From the NCBI RefSeq assembly GCF_021029445.1, contig NZ_CP072610.1:2418001-2482000 (forward strand): a stretch of DNA of 64,000 nt, read 5' to 3'. This document shows, piece by piece, positions 7,976 through 16,259 of this stretch. Position 1 is the stretch's first letter. Each line of letters opens with the position of its first letter. The translations under genes were made by a program, and so were the position numbers. This DNA is from Pseudomonas wenzhouensis (GTDB taxonomy: Bacteria; Pseudomonadota; Gammaproteobacteria; Pseudomonadales; Pseudomonadaceae). The notes beneath the pieces are model-generated. The model was not told the DNA's origin. It was given only the letters and a program-made list of their open reading frames with translations, and did not search any database.

Positions 7976-8556
7976 GTTAAAACCACCGGCTTTCAGCCGG
8001 TGAGCTTTAGCGCCACCATGCGGGGCTGGAGGGCAAGCGCATGGATTACAGATACGGCAGTCATACGGTCTACCAGATCGAGTATCACTTTGTTTGGGTG
8101 ACTAAGTACCGATACAAGGTGCTCAGCGGTGAGGTTGCTGAGCGAGTGCGAGAGCTGGTGAGACAGACGTGCGAAGCATTTGAAATTCGGATTGTGAAAG
8201 GTGTGGTGAGCAAGGATCACGTGCATATTCTGGTGAGCAGTCCGCCGAATTTGGCGCCGAGTGAGATCATGAGGCGGATCAAGGGGCGTACGGCGAGCAA
8301 GATTTTCGAGGAGTTTCCCCATCTGAAAAAGCGCTATTGGGGGCAGCATTTTTGGGCTCGCGGGTACTTTTGCGCGACGGTTGGGCAGATGACGGAAGAG
8401 ATGATCAAGCAGTATCTGGAGCATCATTTTGAGCCGAGCCCGAACGATAATTTCAGGATGGAGCCTGACTGATCCGACGCGTCGTTCAGTCGACGCGTAT
8501 CCGGACTTTCAGTCCGTAAGTCACTAACCCACCGACTTCAGTCGGTGGTTGTTGAG
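7976..8556 (+). mobile_element. IS200/IS605-family element, IS200 type (no tnpB)
   Basis: About 580 bp lies between the two halves of the MFS gene (ends are approximate, plus or minus a few bases). The left end carries a hairpin, CACCGGC (7984-7990) with GCCGGTG (7996-8002). The right end carries CCACCGAC (8529-8536) with GTCGGTGG (8541-8548), plus two further hairpins at about 8478-8500 and 8502-8516. All four loops share TTCA, with TTTCA in two of them. Subterminal hairpins and no target duplication fit the single-strand transposition of this family. Only the transposase gene is present. Confidence 0.85.
8041..8472 (+). CDS. tnpA: IS200/IS605-family transposase TnpA (Y1, HUH)
   Basis: A 143-residue HUH single-strand transposase. 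The metal-binding motif is H60-V-H62 in KDHVHILVS, and the catalytic tyrosine is Y125 in IKQYLEHHF, matching the Y1 transposases in length and spacing. The ATG at 8041 has GGAGGGC upstream. The protein cuts and rejoins single-stranded element ends at the subterminal hairpins. All motif residues are present, so the enzyme is probably active. The base composition is a little lower in GC than the neighbouring core genes. Confidence 0.93.
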   Translation: MDYRYGSHTVYQIEYHFVWVTKYRYKVLSGEVAERVRELVRQTCEAFEIRIVKGVVSKDHVHILVSSPPNLAPSEIMRRIKGRTASKIFEEFPHLKKRYWGQHFWARGYFCATVGQMTEEMIKQYLEHHFEPSPNDNFRMEPD

Positions 8557-9359
8557 TGGGCTCGACAGCACGCCCGTCAATCAGCGGCCTGACGCTGCTC
8601 GGGGGCTTTGCCAGTACCGTGGGGTGGCCCTTGCTTGCCTACCTAGAGCATGAGCTGGGCTGGCGAGGCGCCTGTTTCGTAATGGCGGGAGCCCACCTAC
8701 TGATAGGTATGCCGATTTATCTGTCTCTTGTACCCAGCATCCAGCCTGCCCAAGCCGTAGTTGCCGACACTACAAAGATAACCACTGGAAACATCCGACC
8801 GCCGACCTTTCGGCACCTCTTTCTTTTGCTCGCATTTCTGCTGACGCTCCAATCCCTGGTGACATCGAGTATTTCGGTACATCTGTTGGATATGCTCAAG
8901 CAACTCGGCATCGCGACCGCCACAGCCTTGGCTATCGGGATGGTAATGGGTCCAGCACAGGTTGCCGGACGTATCGTCGAATTCACCTGGGGCCAAGGGC
9001 TACATCCCACCCGGGCCACCCGAATAGGCATTCTGCTATGCCTGGCCGGAATAGCCCTGCTGATACCGGCTCAGCCTTGGTTGGCATTCGGCGCTATCGC
9101 CCTGTATGGCGCGGGTAACGGCATCCTGACGATCACACGAGGAACCTTGCCACTGGTGCTGTTCGGGTCTGTTGGTTATGGCGCGCGTATGGGTTTGCTG
9201 GCCAGACCGATGCTAATTGCACAGGCGGCAGGGCCGATTATTGCGGCGGCGATTCTTGATACATCAAGTGGGCATACATTATTGCTTCTGCTGGCTGGAA
9301 TCGTACTAGTGGCGCTCCTGTCAAGCTGGCTATTACCCGTGCGGACAGCAGACGCGTAG

Positions 9360-9583
9360 TTCGAGACTTCGATAAAACGCCAAGCCTGCTGCGGGACGGC
9401 ATCTACTGTTCATGTACTCCATGCTCTGCTGAACTTACCCGCCAACTGATGCAGTTTGCCGCGTTGTCCAATCCGCCTTAATACCCGCCGACAAGGTCTT
9501 TGTCCCCTTCTTACCAATGCCGAACCTCTCGCCTGCGGCACACCCGCGTGCCGTGCGTTCTGCCTGGGAGGTTCGATTCAGGA
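9360..9583. other. Non-coding remnant between MFS fragment and integrase fossil
   Basis: About 220 bp with several stop codons in every frame. A weak AGGA site ends it just before the ATG at 9584. It is probably the remains of mobile-element DNA. No gene, repeat or promoter was recognised. Confidence 0.4.
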
Positions 9584-10095
9584 ATGCAAGCGACAACGGT
9601 ACTGTATGGCCAGGTGCTGGTGGTGCTGGCCATTACCCTCTCCGGAGTATGGGATGTCACGCAGTGGACGGCGGCCGCGCTCGGCTATCTCACAGATCAG
9701 CGCCCTGGTGACACGCTGCGACTAGACGAGCGAGATATTAGAGATGGCTACCTGCATGTCAGACAATCGAAAGCAGGGGACAAAGCGCCGTATCGAAGTC
9801 GCGGGGGAGTTGTCACAGCTGCTGGATAGAATCAAAGCTAGTTGTGGCCGAGGATGGCGCACCAAGGACGCAAGCAATGCTGCGTTCTCGCTTCGACAAG
9901 GCCAGAGAAGCCGCAGGCATTGAAAAAGCAGAGTTCCAACTACGCGATCTACGGGCTAAGGCAGGAACTGACAAAGCGGAATCCAGTGGCAACATCTTGC
10001 AAGCAAGAGACCAGCTAGGCCATACGGCAGTGGTTATGGCCGAGCACTACATCACAGATCGTCGAGGGAAAAACCACGCCAACACGATAAATTGC
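9584..10095 (+). pseudogene. Integrase fossil, with a possible TraG-like 5' start
   Basis: From 9584 the reading MQATTVLYGQVLVVLAITLSG...VTQWTAAALG resembles the N-terminus of ICE-encoded VirD4/TraG coupling proteins. At about 9680 it passes without a break into tyrosine-recombinase sequence: LGYLTDQRPGDTLRLDERDI. One extra G near 9780 shifts the frame (KRRIEVAGELSQLLDRIKA continues in another frame). A small deletion near 9840 shifts it again into LVVAEDGAPRTQAML, LRDLRAKAGTD and LGHTAVVMAEHYI, which hold the conserved Arg, His and Tyr. The normal C-terminus is lost and the frame runs on towards tRNA-Leu. I infer a scar left by deletion inside an integrated element. The integrase call is firm and the TraG call is tentative. 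Confidence 0.7.
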
Positions 10096-10142
10096 GGATC
10101 AAATCATACAGCCGCTAAAACACGTAAGTGCTTGATTTTAAA

Positions 10143-10229
10143 TGGTGCCCGAAGCCGGACTCGAACCGGCACGCCCTTGCGAGCGAGAGATTTTAAGTCT
10201 CCTGCGTCTACCGATTTCGCCATTCGGGC
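10143..10229 (-). tRNA. tRNA-Leu (UAA)
   Basis: The minus strand folds as an 87-nt class II tRNA. It has acceptor GCCCGAA/TTCGGGC, anticodon TAA in GACTTAAAATC, a long variable arm, the T arm GGTTCGAGTCC and an encoded CCA end. Its 3' end faces the integrase fossil, as expected if the tRNA end served as an attachment site. It has its own promoter (10252-10280) and is cut off from tRNA-Cys by a terminator. Confidence 0.97.
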
Positions 10230-10251
10230 GGTAGCGCTGTGCGAAGGGCGG

Positions 10252-10280
10252 ACTATATACAGCCCTTCGCTTCCTCGCAA
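10252..10280 (-). promoter_or_regulatory. Predicted sigma-70 promoter of tRNA-Leu
   Basis: On the minus strand TTGCGA (10275-10280) and TATAGT (10252-10257) are 17 bp apart, followed by a GC-rich discriminator typical of stringently controlled RNA promoters. An 8-bp perfect inverted repeat, GCGAAGGG (10241-10248) with CCCTTCGC (10263-10270), brackets the -10 box. Confidence 0.65.
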
Positions 10281-10307
10281 GGCATGTGGAACATGCCTGT
10301 AAGAATG

Positions 10308-10345
10308 AAAAAAGCCCCGTAAATCATGGATCTACGAGGCTTTTT
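10308..10345. terminator. Bidirectional terminator between tRNA-Cys and tRNA-Leu
   Basis: AAAAAGCC (10308 on) pairs with GGCTTTTT (to 10345), with a 13-bp stem containing one mismatch. There is a T-run on either strand, so it can end the tRNA-Gly/tRNA-Cys transcript. Confidence 0.75.
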
Positions 10346-10349
10346 AAAT

Positions 10350-10423
10350 TGGAGGCTGAGGTCGGAATCGAACCGGCGTTCACGGATTTGCAATCCGGTG
10401 CATAACCACTCTGCAACTCAGCC
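10350..10423 (-). tRNA. tRNA-Cys (GCA)
   Basis: The minus strand gives a 74-nt tRNA with acceptor GGCTGAG/CTCAGCC, anticodon GCA in ATTTGCAAT, T arm GGTTCGATTCC and encoded CCA. It follows tRNA-Gly by 38 nt. A Gly-Cys-Leu order beside pgsA is also the arrangement in Escherichia coli. Confidence 0.97.
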
Positions 10424-10461
10424 ATGAAGCAAACGAGTAGCTTTGGCGACTCGTATAAAAC

Positions 10462-10537
<76 letters not shown>

Positions 10538-10557
10538 TTGTCTTGTCGACGAGCGCC

Positions 10558-10585
10558 ATTCTATAGAATCGAATCGCGCAGTCAA
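10558..10585 (-). promoter_or_regulatory. Predicted promoter of the tRNA-Gly/tRNA-Cys unit
   Basis: On the minus strand TTGACT (10580-10585) and TAGAAT (10558-10563) lie 16 bp apart, and the start of tRNA-Gly is about 20 nt beyond the -10 box. It lies between the pgsA stop and tRNA-Gly, so the tRNAs need not depend on pgsA transcription. Confidence 0.6.
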
Positions 10586-10604
10586 CCCTTTGATTCAAAA
10601 ATAC

Positions 10605-11165
10605 TTATTTCTTTTCCGAGGTCGTGCTGAGGTGCGGCCAGGCGGCCAACAGGTATTGCAGCATCGACCACAAGGTCAGCACCGCTGCGACCACAAGCAG
10701 AACGTATCCGAGCACGACCCAGAAGGTGAAAACCGGCGGATTGCCCAGCAGAATGACCAACGCCAGCATCTGTGCCGCGGTTTTCCACTTGCCAAGGTTG
10801 GACACGGCCACATGTGCCCGAGCCCCCAGTTCGGCCATCCATTCGCGCAGCGCAGAGACGACGATCTCGCGACCAATGATGATCGCCGCCGCCAGCGTCA
10901 GCCAGAGATTGGAGTGTTCGGCAGCCAGTAGCACCAAGGCTACAGCGACCATCAACTTATCCGCGACCGGATCGAGGAAGGCGCCGAAAGGCGTACCCTG
11001 CTCCCAGCGCCGTGCCAGGTAGCCATCTAGCCAATCAGTGACGGCAGCAACGGCAAAAATTCCGCTGGCTGCCCAGTAACTCCAGGCAAACGGCAGATAG
11101 AACAGGAGGATGAAAACCGGTATCAGTGCGACCCGGAGCACGGTAAGCAGGTTGGGGATATTCAT
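10605..11165 (-). CDS. pgsA: CDP-diacylglycerol-glycerol-3-phosphate 3-phosphatidyltransferase
   Basis: A 186-residue inner-membrane enzyme that makes phosphatidylglycerol phosphate, the committed step to phosphatidylglycerol and cardiolipin. The CDP-alcohol phosphotransferase signature D-W-L-DG-YLAR-...-G-...-FLD-PVAD is complete at about residues 44-70, and about five membrane segments follow the family pattern. [11 protein letters not shown] at 11165 is the usual family start. A GTG two codons upstream (11171) is possible. It lies 33 nt downstream of uvrC in the conserved gacA-uvrC-pgsA operon. Confidence 0.96.
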   Translation of the reverse strand: MNIPNLLTVLRVALIPVFILLFYLPFAWSYWAASGIFAVAAVTDWLDGYLARRWEQGTPFGAFLDPVADKLMVAVALVLLAAEHSNLWLTLAAAIIIGREIVVSALREWMAELGARAHVAVSNLGKWKTAAQMLALVILLGNPPVFTFWVVLGYVLLVVAAVLTLWSMLQYLLAAWPHLSTTSEKK

Positions 11166-11198
11166 CGGCACAACAAGGCTGCGAGGTGAGCGGGCATT

Positions 11199-13022
11199 CT
11201 ACTCGCTGTGCAGAGTGTCATAAATCAACTCAGCGAGCTTTTTACTGATTCCAGGCGCTTTGGCAATTTCTTCAGCGCTGGCACGGGACAACTCCTGCAG
11301 GCCGCCGAAGTGATTGAGCAGTTCGCGCCGCCGCTTGGGACCAATGCCCGGCACTTCTTCCAATGTAGAGGTACGTCGGGTCTTGCCGCGTCGCGCACGG
11401 TGTCCGGTGATCGCGAAGCGGTGCGATTCGTCGCGGATCTGCTGAATCAGATGCAGTGCCGGGGAGTTGCCGGGCAAGGTGAACTCATGCTCGGCATCGT
11501 TCAGGTAAAGCACTTCCAGCCCCGGCTTGCGCGTCGTGCCCTTGGCCACGCCGAGCAGGATCAGATCCGGCACCGCCAGCTCCTGTAACACTTCGCGCGC
11601 CATGGTCAGTTGCCCCTTGCCGCCGTCCACCAGCAGCACGTCAGGCAGCTTGCCCTCGCCATCCTTGATCTTGCTGAAACGCCGCGTCAGCGCCTGGTGC
11701 ATGGCCGCATAGTCATCGCCGGGCGTGACGCCCTCGATATTGAAGCGACGGTAATCGGATTTCAGCGGCCCTTCGGGGCCGAACACCACGCAGGAGGCGA
11801 CCGTCGCCTCGCCGCTGGAGTGACTGATATCGAAACACTCCATGCGCTGCGGCGGCTCGTCCATTTCCAGCACAGCGGCCAACGCCTCGAAGCGTTCGGC
11901 CAGGTGCTGCCGATTGGCCAGACGTGCCGCCAGCGCCTGTTCGGCGTTGGTAACGGCCAATTGCTGCCAGCGGGCACGGGTGCCGCGTACACGCAAACTG
12001 ATGCTCAGGCTGCGTCCACGCAATGATTCGATGGCTTCGATCAAGGTGGCGAAGTCTTCATGCTGCACGTTGACGATCAACTCGCTGGGCAGATCGCGCT
12101 CGGCATTACCCAGGTAGTACTGAGCGAGGAAGGCCATCAGCACATCGCCGCCCTCCTCCTCGATCGCCACCTGCGGGAAGAAATTCTTGCTACCCAGTAC
12201 ACGCCCACCACGCACGCTGATCAGGTGTACGCAGGCGCCACCCGGCGTGAGCATCACCGCGACCACATCGACGTCGCCGGTGCCGCCTTCCATGCTTTGT
12301 TGATCCTGCACACGGCGCAGCAGTGCAATTTGGTCGCGCAGCTCGGCGGCGCGCTCGAACTCCAGCGCCACGGATGCCTTTTCCATGGCGCTGGAAAGCT
12401 CCTCGCTCAAGGCATTGCTGCGGCCGTCGAGGAACATCACTGAATGGCGCACGTCTTCAGCGTATTCTTCAGGACTGACCAGACCAACGCAGGGGCCTTT
12501 GCAGCGTTTGATCTGGTACTGCAGGCAGGGGCGCGTGCGGTTTTTGTAGTAGCTGTCCTCACACTGGCGAACCAGGAAGGTCTTCTGTAGCAGGCTCAGG
12601 CTTTCACGAATCGCCAGGGCGCTGGGATAGGGGCCGAAGTAGCGCCCCTTGGCCTTCTTGGCACCACGATGGATGCCCAGACGCGGAAACTCGCCGTCGG
12701 AGAGAAACACATACGGGTAAGACTTATCGTCGCGCAGGAGGATGTTGTAGGGCGGCCGCCACTCCTTGATCAGCGTCTGCTCGAGCAGGAGCGCCTCGGT
12801 CTCGTTGGCGGTGATGGTGGTTTCGATCTGTGCGATACGCGCCACCAGCGCTGCAGTCTTGGGTGCCTGGCCGGTCTTGCGAAAATAACTGGAGAGACGC
12901 TTCTTGAGGTTCTTCGCCTTGCCGACATAAAGCAGACGGGCCTCGCTATCGAACATGCGATAGACGCCCGGGCGCCCACTACAGGTGGCCAGGAAGGCAC
13001 TCGAATCGAACGGTACGGACAT
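11199..13022 (-). CDS. uvrC: Excinuclease ABC subunit C
   Basis: A 607-residue nuclease of nucleotide excision repair. The GIY-YIG domain (PGVYRMFD...[14 protein letters not shown], about residues 18-45) makes the 3' incision. A UVR motif for UvrB contact lies near 200-235, the RNase H-like endonuclease domain in the middle makes the 5' incision, and tandem helix-hairpin-helix motifs ([17 protein letters not shown]) lie near the end. The start lies 2 nt after the gacA stop, so translation is probably coupled. The pairing of gacA and uvrC is conserved in gammaproteobacteria, although the functions are unrelated. Confidence 0.97.
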   Translation of the reverse strand: MSVPFDSSAFLATCSGRPGVYRMFDSEARLLYVGKAKNLKKRLSSYFRKTGQAPKTAALVARIAQIETTITANETEALLLEQTLIKEWRPPYNILLRDDKSYPYVFLSDGEFPRLGIHRGAKKAKGRYFGPYPSALAIRESLSLLQKTFLVRQCEDSYYKNRTRPCLQYQIKRCKGPCVGLVSPEEYAEDVRHSVMFLDGRSNALSEELSSAMEKASVALEFERAAELRDQIALLRRVQDQQSMEGGTGDVDVVAVMLTPGGACVHLISVRGGRVLGSKNFFPQVAIEEEGGDVLMAFLAQYYLGNAERDLPSELIVNVQHEDFATLIEAIESLRGRSLSISLRVRGTRARWQQLAVTNAEQALAARLANRQHLAERFEALAAVLEMDEPPQRMECFDISHSSGEATVASCVVFGPEGPLKSDYRRFNIEGVTPGDDYAAMHQALTRRFSKIKDGEGKLPDVLLVDGGKGQLTMAREVLQELAVPDLILLGVAKGTTRKPGLEVLYLNDAEHEFTLPGNSPALHLIQQIRDESHRFAITGHRARRGKTRRTSTLEEVPGIGPKRRRELLNHFGGLQELSRASAEEIAKAPGISKKLAELIYDTLHSE

Positions 13023-13024
13023 TA

Positions 13025-13669
13025 TCAGCTGACGGCGTCAACCATGCCGTGGCGAACCGCAAGCAGAGCCAGCTCGACATCGCTGGTGATGGAAAGTTTT
13101 TCGAAAATGCGGTACCGGTAGGTGTTGACCGTTTTCGGCGACAGGCACAGCTTGTCGGAGATGGTTTGTACCTTGTGGCAGTTGGCGATCATCAGGGCAA
13201 TCTGGATTTCACGCTCGGACAGCAAGTCGAACGGCGAGCCATTGGTCTGCGGCTGGAAGGATTTCAGCGCCAGTTGCTGAGCGATTTGCGGATCGATATA
13301 ACGCTGGCCGGCGAACACCAGACGAATCGCCTGCACCATCTGCTCCAACGCCGCGCCCTTGGTCAGATAACCGGCGGCGCCCGCCTGCAGCAGACGCGTC
13401 GGGAAGGGATCTTCCTCGCACACGGTTACAGCAACGACCTTGATATCGGGATGGCTGCGCATCAGCTTGCGGGTGGCTTCCAGGCCGCCGATGCCGGGCA
13501 TCTTGACGTCCATCAGAACGACATCGGGCCTGACTTCACGAACCTTGAGCAGGGCTTCCTCGCCGGTGCTGGCTTCACCCACCACCTGCAGGCCATCGAT
13601 ATCGGCCAGCATGCGGGTAATGCCCGTACGCACCAGATCGTGATCATCGACAACCAGGACCCTAATCAA
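13025..13669 (-). CDS. gacA: Response regulator GacA (TTG start)
   Basis: A 214-residue NarL/FixJ-type response regulator. The receiver domain has the acidic pair D8-D9, the phospho-acceptor D54 in VLMDVKMPG and K103 in AGYLTKGAA. The C-terminal LuxR helix-turn-helix contains [17 protein letters not shown]. GacA is activated by GacS and drives the RsmY/RsmZ small RNAs that control secondary metabolism, biofilm and virulence traits. The first codon is TTG (13669) with GAGGTG about 6 nt upstream. No ATG fits, because the receiver motif begins at residue 2. A weak start may limit GacA levels. Confidence 0.96.
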   Translation of the reverse strand: MIRVLVVDDHDLVRTGITRMLADIDGLQVVGEASTGEEALLKVREVRPDVVLMDVKMPGIGGLEATRKLMRSHPDIKVVAVTVCEEDPFPTRLLQAGAAGYLTKGAALEQMVQAIRLVFAGQRYIDPQIAQQLALKSFQPQTNGSPFDLLSEREIQIALMIANCHKVQTISDKLCLSPKTVNTYRYRIFEKLSITSDVELALLAVRHGMVDAVS

Positions 13670-13834
13670 TCGCCACCTCGTTGCACCTTGTCAGCCACCG
13701 TGCAGCGACGGTGAAATTGAACCTGTCGGTCACCTTAGCAAAAAGCCGAGGACTGACCTAGCTTGCCGCACGACAGTCAAAAAGCAAGCGTCAAATTAAA
13801 AGTGGCAATCGCATCGGAGCAATTTGGGAGGAAA

Positions 13835-13922
13835 TGGCGGAAGCGGTGAGATTCGAACTCACGGATAGTTGCCCATCGACGGTTTTCAAGACCGTTGCCT
13901 TAAACCACTCGGCCACGCTTCC
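13835..13922 (-). tRNA. tRNA-Ser (UGA)
   Basis: The minus strand gives an 88-nt class II tRNA: acceptor GGAAGCG/CGCTTCC, anticodon TGA in GTCTTGAAAAC, a long variable arm, T arm GTTCGAATC and encoded CCA. It stands alone between gacA and the BI-1 family gene. Confidence 0.97.
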
Positions 13923-14086
13923 AAACTTCGAGCACGGAGGACGTAAAAGCGGCCTCCGCTGTAGTGCGGGCAGCAATCTTACCGGAACGCAACACACTGT
14001 CAAACTCTATGTCTTGGCAGACCATCATGCTCTGTTATGATCCAGCACAGTTGAATTCGAAAGCCTCGTGCCAAAGGAGCGTCGCC

Positions 14087-14755
14087 ATGCAAGAGCGAGA
14101 TTATGCACTCAACCATTCTCAGGTTGAACAACAGGAAGTCAGCAGCGTTCTGCGCAACACTTATGGCCTTCTGGCCATCACGCTGGCCTTCAGCGGCCTG
14201 GTGGCGTTCCTGTCGCAGCGTGCCAACGTTGGCTATCCGAACATCTTCGTCGTATTGATAGGTTTCTACGGTCTGTTCTTCCTTACCGCCAAGCTGCGCA
14301 ATTCGGCGTGGGGCCTGCTCTCTACCCTCGCCCTCACCGGTTTCATGGGTTACACCCTGGGCCCGATCCTCAACCGCTACCTGGGCATGGCCAACGGCGC
14401 TGAAGTCATCAGTTCCGCCTTCACCATGACTGCGCTGGTGTTCTTCGGCCTGTCCGCCTATGTGCTGACCACCCGCAAGGACATGAGCTTCCTCAGCGGC
14501 TTCATCACTGCAGGCTTCTTCGTGTTGCTGGGCGCCGTGGTTGCCAGCTTCTTCTTCCAGATCAGCGGCCTGCAACTGGCGATCAGCGCCGGCTTCGTGC
14601 TGTTCTCCTCGGTCTGCATCCTATATCAGACCAGCGCCATCATCCATGGCGGTGAGCGCAACTACATCATGGCCACCATCAGCCTGTACGTGTCGATCTA
14701 CAACCTGTTCGTCAGCCTGCTGCAGATCTTCGGCATCATGGGCGGCGACGACTGA
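14087..14755 (+). CDS. yccA: Bax inhibitor-1/YccA family membrane protein
   Basis: A 222-residue integral membrane protein with seven hydrophobic segments of the BI-1 (TMBIM) family. The N-terminus is a hydrophilic cytoplasmic stretch ([18 protein letters not shown]), and the last helix region contains [18 protein letters not shown]. In Escherichia coli YccA is a substrate and modulator of the FtsH protease and protects SecY from it. The ATG at 14087 follows AAAGGAG at good spacing. An upstream extension from 13964 is not family-like. A UUCG-loop terminator follows at once, so it is monocistronic. Confidence 0.9.
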   Translation: MQERDYALNHSQVEQQEVSSVLRNTYGLLAITLAFSGLVAFLSQRANVGYPNIFVVLIGFYGLFFLTAKLRNSAWGLLSTLALTGFMGYTLGPILNRYLGMANGAEVISSAFTMTALVFFGLSAYVLTTRKDMSFLSGFITAGFFVLLGAVVASFFFQISGLQLAISAGFVLFSSVCILYQTSAIIHGGERNYIMATISLYVSIYNLFVSLLQIFGIMGGDD

Positions 14756-14774
14756 TTGCTTTCGTCCCCCTTCG

Positions 14775-14797
14775 AGCCCGCTTCGGCGGGCTTTTTC
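14775..14797 (+). terminator. Rho-independent terminator after yccA
   Basis: AGCCCGC (14775-14781), loop TTCG, GCGGGCT (14786-14792), then a T-run. The UUCG tetraloop makes it very stable. Confidence 0.85.
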
Positions 14798-14876
14798 TTG
14801 CGTGATCGCCTGACGCCTTTGTTTGCCGAGCACCCTGGCCTTATCATTGGCCCAGTTTTGCCTCGCCGGAAACACC

Positions 14877-15269
14877 ATGAAGTTTGCCATCGTTCTGTTC
14901 GCTGCCCCTCATCAGCCCGCCTCACGTCGTGCTCTGCGTTTTGCCCAGGCGGCATTGGCCGGTGGTCACGAAATCGTTCGCCTGTTCTTTTATCAGGACG
15001 GCGTGCACAGCGCAGCCAGCAATGTGGTCAGCGCGCAGGATGAGCTTGATCTACCCCGGGAATGGCGTGAGTTCGTCACGACCAACGAGCTGGATGCAGT
15101 GGTGTGCATAGCCGCTGCCTTGCGTCGTGGCGTACTGAATAGCGAGGAGGCGCAGCGCTATGCTCGTCCCGCCGCCAATCTGCAGGCCCCATGGGAGCTT
15201 TCCGGCCTCGGCCAATTGCATGAAGCGGCGCAACAGGCCGACCGCCTGATCTGCTTCGGAGGCCACTAA
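14877..15269 (+). CDS. tusD: Sulfurtransferase complex subunit TusD
   Basis: A 130-residue DsrE-like protein. C77 in DAVVCIAAALRRGV corresponds to the TusD cysteine that takes persulfide sulfur from TusA. With TusB and TusC it forms the hexamer that passes sulfur to TusE and then MnmA for the 2-thiouridine of tRNA-Lys, -Glu and -Gln. The ATG at 14877 gives MKFAIVLFAAP, the normal family start. An ATG at 14823 is rejected as its leader is not conserved-looking. The stop overlaps the tusC start by one base, so the tus genes are translationally linked. Confidence 0.94.
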   Translation: MKFAIVLFAAPHQPASRRALRFAQAALAGGHEIVRLFFYQDGVHSAASNVVSAQDELDLPREWREFVTTNELDAVVCIAAALRRGVLNSEEAQRYARPAANLQAPWELSGLGQLHEAAQQADRLICFGGH

Positions 15270-15628
15270 TGAGCAAGTCTTTGCTGATCATCAGCCGCCA
15301 GGCGCCATGGAGCGGCCCTGGAGCCCGTGAGGCGCTGGATATCGCCCTGGCCGGCGGCGCATTCGACCTGCCCATCGGCATGCTGTTTCTCGACGACGGT
15401 GTCTTCCAACTGAGCAAAACCCAGCAACCCGGCGCGCTGCAGCAGAAAGACCTCGGCGCCAACCTGCAGGCTCTGCCGATGTTCGGTGTCGAGCATCTCT
15501 ACGCCAGCCAGCGCAGCCTGGCCGAACGCGGCCTGAGTGACAGCGAACTGAATCTGCCGGTAGAGCGCCTCGACGACAATGCGCTGACCAACCTCCTCGA
15601 TCATTACGACCAGGTGATCACCCTCTGA
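15269..15628 (+). CDS. tusC: Sulfurtransferase complex subunit TusC
   Basis: A 119-residue DsrF-like subunit of the TusBCD sulfur relay. It has the opening MSKSLLIISRQAPWSG and the segment IGMLFLDDGVFQL characteristic of the family. It lacks a conserved active-site cysteine, as expected for the structural subunit. The start overlaps the tusD stop (TAATG) and the stop overlaps the tusB start by one base. Confidence 0.93.
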   Translation: MSKSLLIISRQAPWSGPGAREALDIALAGGAFDLPIGMLFLDDGVFQLSKTQQPGALQQKDLGANLQALPMFGVEHLYASQRSLAERGLSDSELNLPVERLDDNALTNLLDHYDQVITL

Positions 15629-15927
15629 TGGCCACCCTGCACATCCTTTCCCACTCACCGTTCGCAGATAGCCGCCTGGCCAGTTGTCTGCGCCTGCTCG
15701 GCGCTGACGATGGCCTGCTGCTCACCGGCGATGCCGTCTATGCCCTGCAGCCTGACACCACTGGCCTGCAGGCGCTGCAACTGATGCCCGCCAGCGTCGC
15801 GCTCCACGCCCTGGAGGAAGACCTTGCCGCACGTGGTATGCAGCCCCCTGAGCGTGTGCAGGTGGTGGACTATCCAGGCTTCGTCGAACTCTGCACCCGC
15901 TACGCCAAGGTCAACAGTTGGCTATGA
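15628..15927 (+). CDS. tusB: Sulfurtransferase complex subunit TusB
   Basis: A 99-residue DsrH-like subunit opening MATLHILSHSPFADSR and ending YPGFVELCTRYAKVNSWL, both typical of TusB. It completes the heterohexamer with TusC and TusD. Both ends overlap the flanking tus genes (1 nt and 4 nt), which points to one transcript and equal synthesis. Confidence 0.92.
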   Translation: MATLHILSHSPFADSRLASCLRLLGADDGLLLTGDAVYALQPDTTGLQALQLMPASVALHALEEDLAARGMQPPERVQVVDYPGFVELCTRYAKVNSWL

Positions 15928-16259
15928 ACACGCTAAACGTCGTCGGACGCGAAATCGCCCTGGACAAGGACGGCTACCTGGTCGACCTGCAGGACTGGTC
16001 GCGGCCGGTAGCCGAGGCGCTAGCCGCAACTGAAGAGCTGCAACTGAGTGACGATCACTGGGAAATTCTCGACCTGTTGCGCGCCTTTTACGCCGAGTTT
16101 CAGCTGTCGCCGGCCAACCGCCCACTGATCAAGTACGTGGCATTGAAGCTCGGCCCGGAGAAAGGCAACAGCCTGCATCTCAACCGCCTGTTCAAGGGCA
16201 CGCCCGCCAAACTCGCCGCCAAGCTGGCCGGCCTGCCAAAACCGACCAATTGCCTATGA
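15924..16259 (+). CDS. tusE: Sulfur carrier TusE (DsrC family)
   Basis: A 111-residue DsrC-like carrier. The flexible C-terminal arm ends GLPKPTNCL with the penultimate cysteine C110 that carries the persulfide from TusBCD to the MnmA-tRNA complex. The second DsrC cysteine is absent, as in TusE rather than dissimilatory DsrC. It starts within an ATGA overlap with tusB and ends in an ATGA overlap with the next gene. MnmA, the acceptor, is encoded at 37037. Confidence 0.94.
   Translation: MNTLNVVGREIALDKDGYLVDLQDWSRPVAEALAATEELQLSDDHWEILDLLRAFYAEFQLSPANRPLIKYVALKLGPEKGNSLHLNRLFKGTPAKLAAKLAGLPKPTNCL

Larger units (their letters stand above)
7566..9359 (+). pseudogene. MFS transporter gene split by an IS200-type insertion
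   Basis: The 5' part (7566 to about 7976) encodes MPANSTEPQ and four to five membrane helices with the motif GSMIDQYGGR. It breaks off after ATLGRLFSIE. The 3' part resumes in the same frame at about 8557 with GSTARPSISGLTLLGGFAS and runs to the TAG at 9357, giving seven or so further helices. Removing the inserted 580 bp would restore one protein of about 400 residues. The family is a 12-helix MFS importer/exporter. Arsenite exporters of the ArsK type are also MFS proteins and the gene adjoins an ars island, but I cannot tell whether this one moved arsenicals. With the insertion in place it is inactive unless the element excises. Confidence 0.85.

Noticed and set aside
7976..8556. CRISPR-like or integron array in the hairpin-rich region
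   Set aside because: The repeats are few, inverted rather than direct, and explained by IS200 end hairpins. No CRISPR array was seen anywhere in the window.
9844..10302. Intact integrase reading through tRNA-Leu
   Set aside because: The catalytic domain is joined to non-homologous sequence after DRRGKN, and the earlier part of the domain lies in other frames, so it is a pseudogene.
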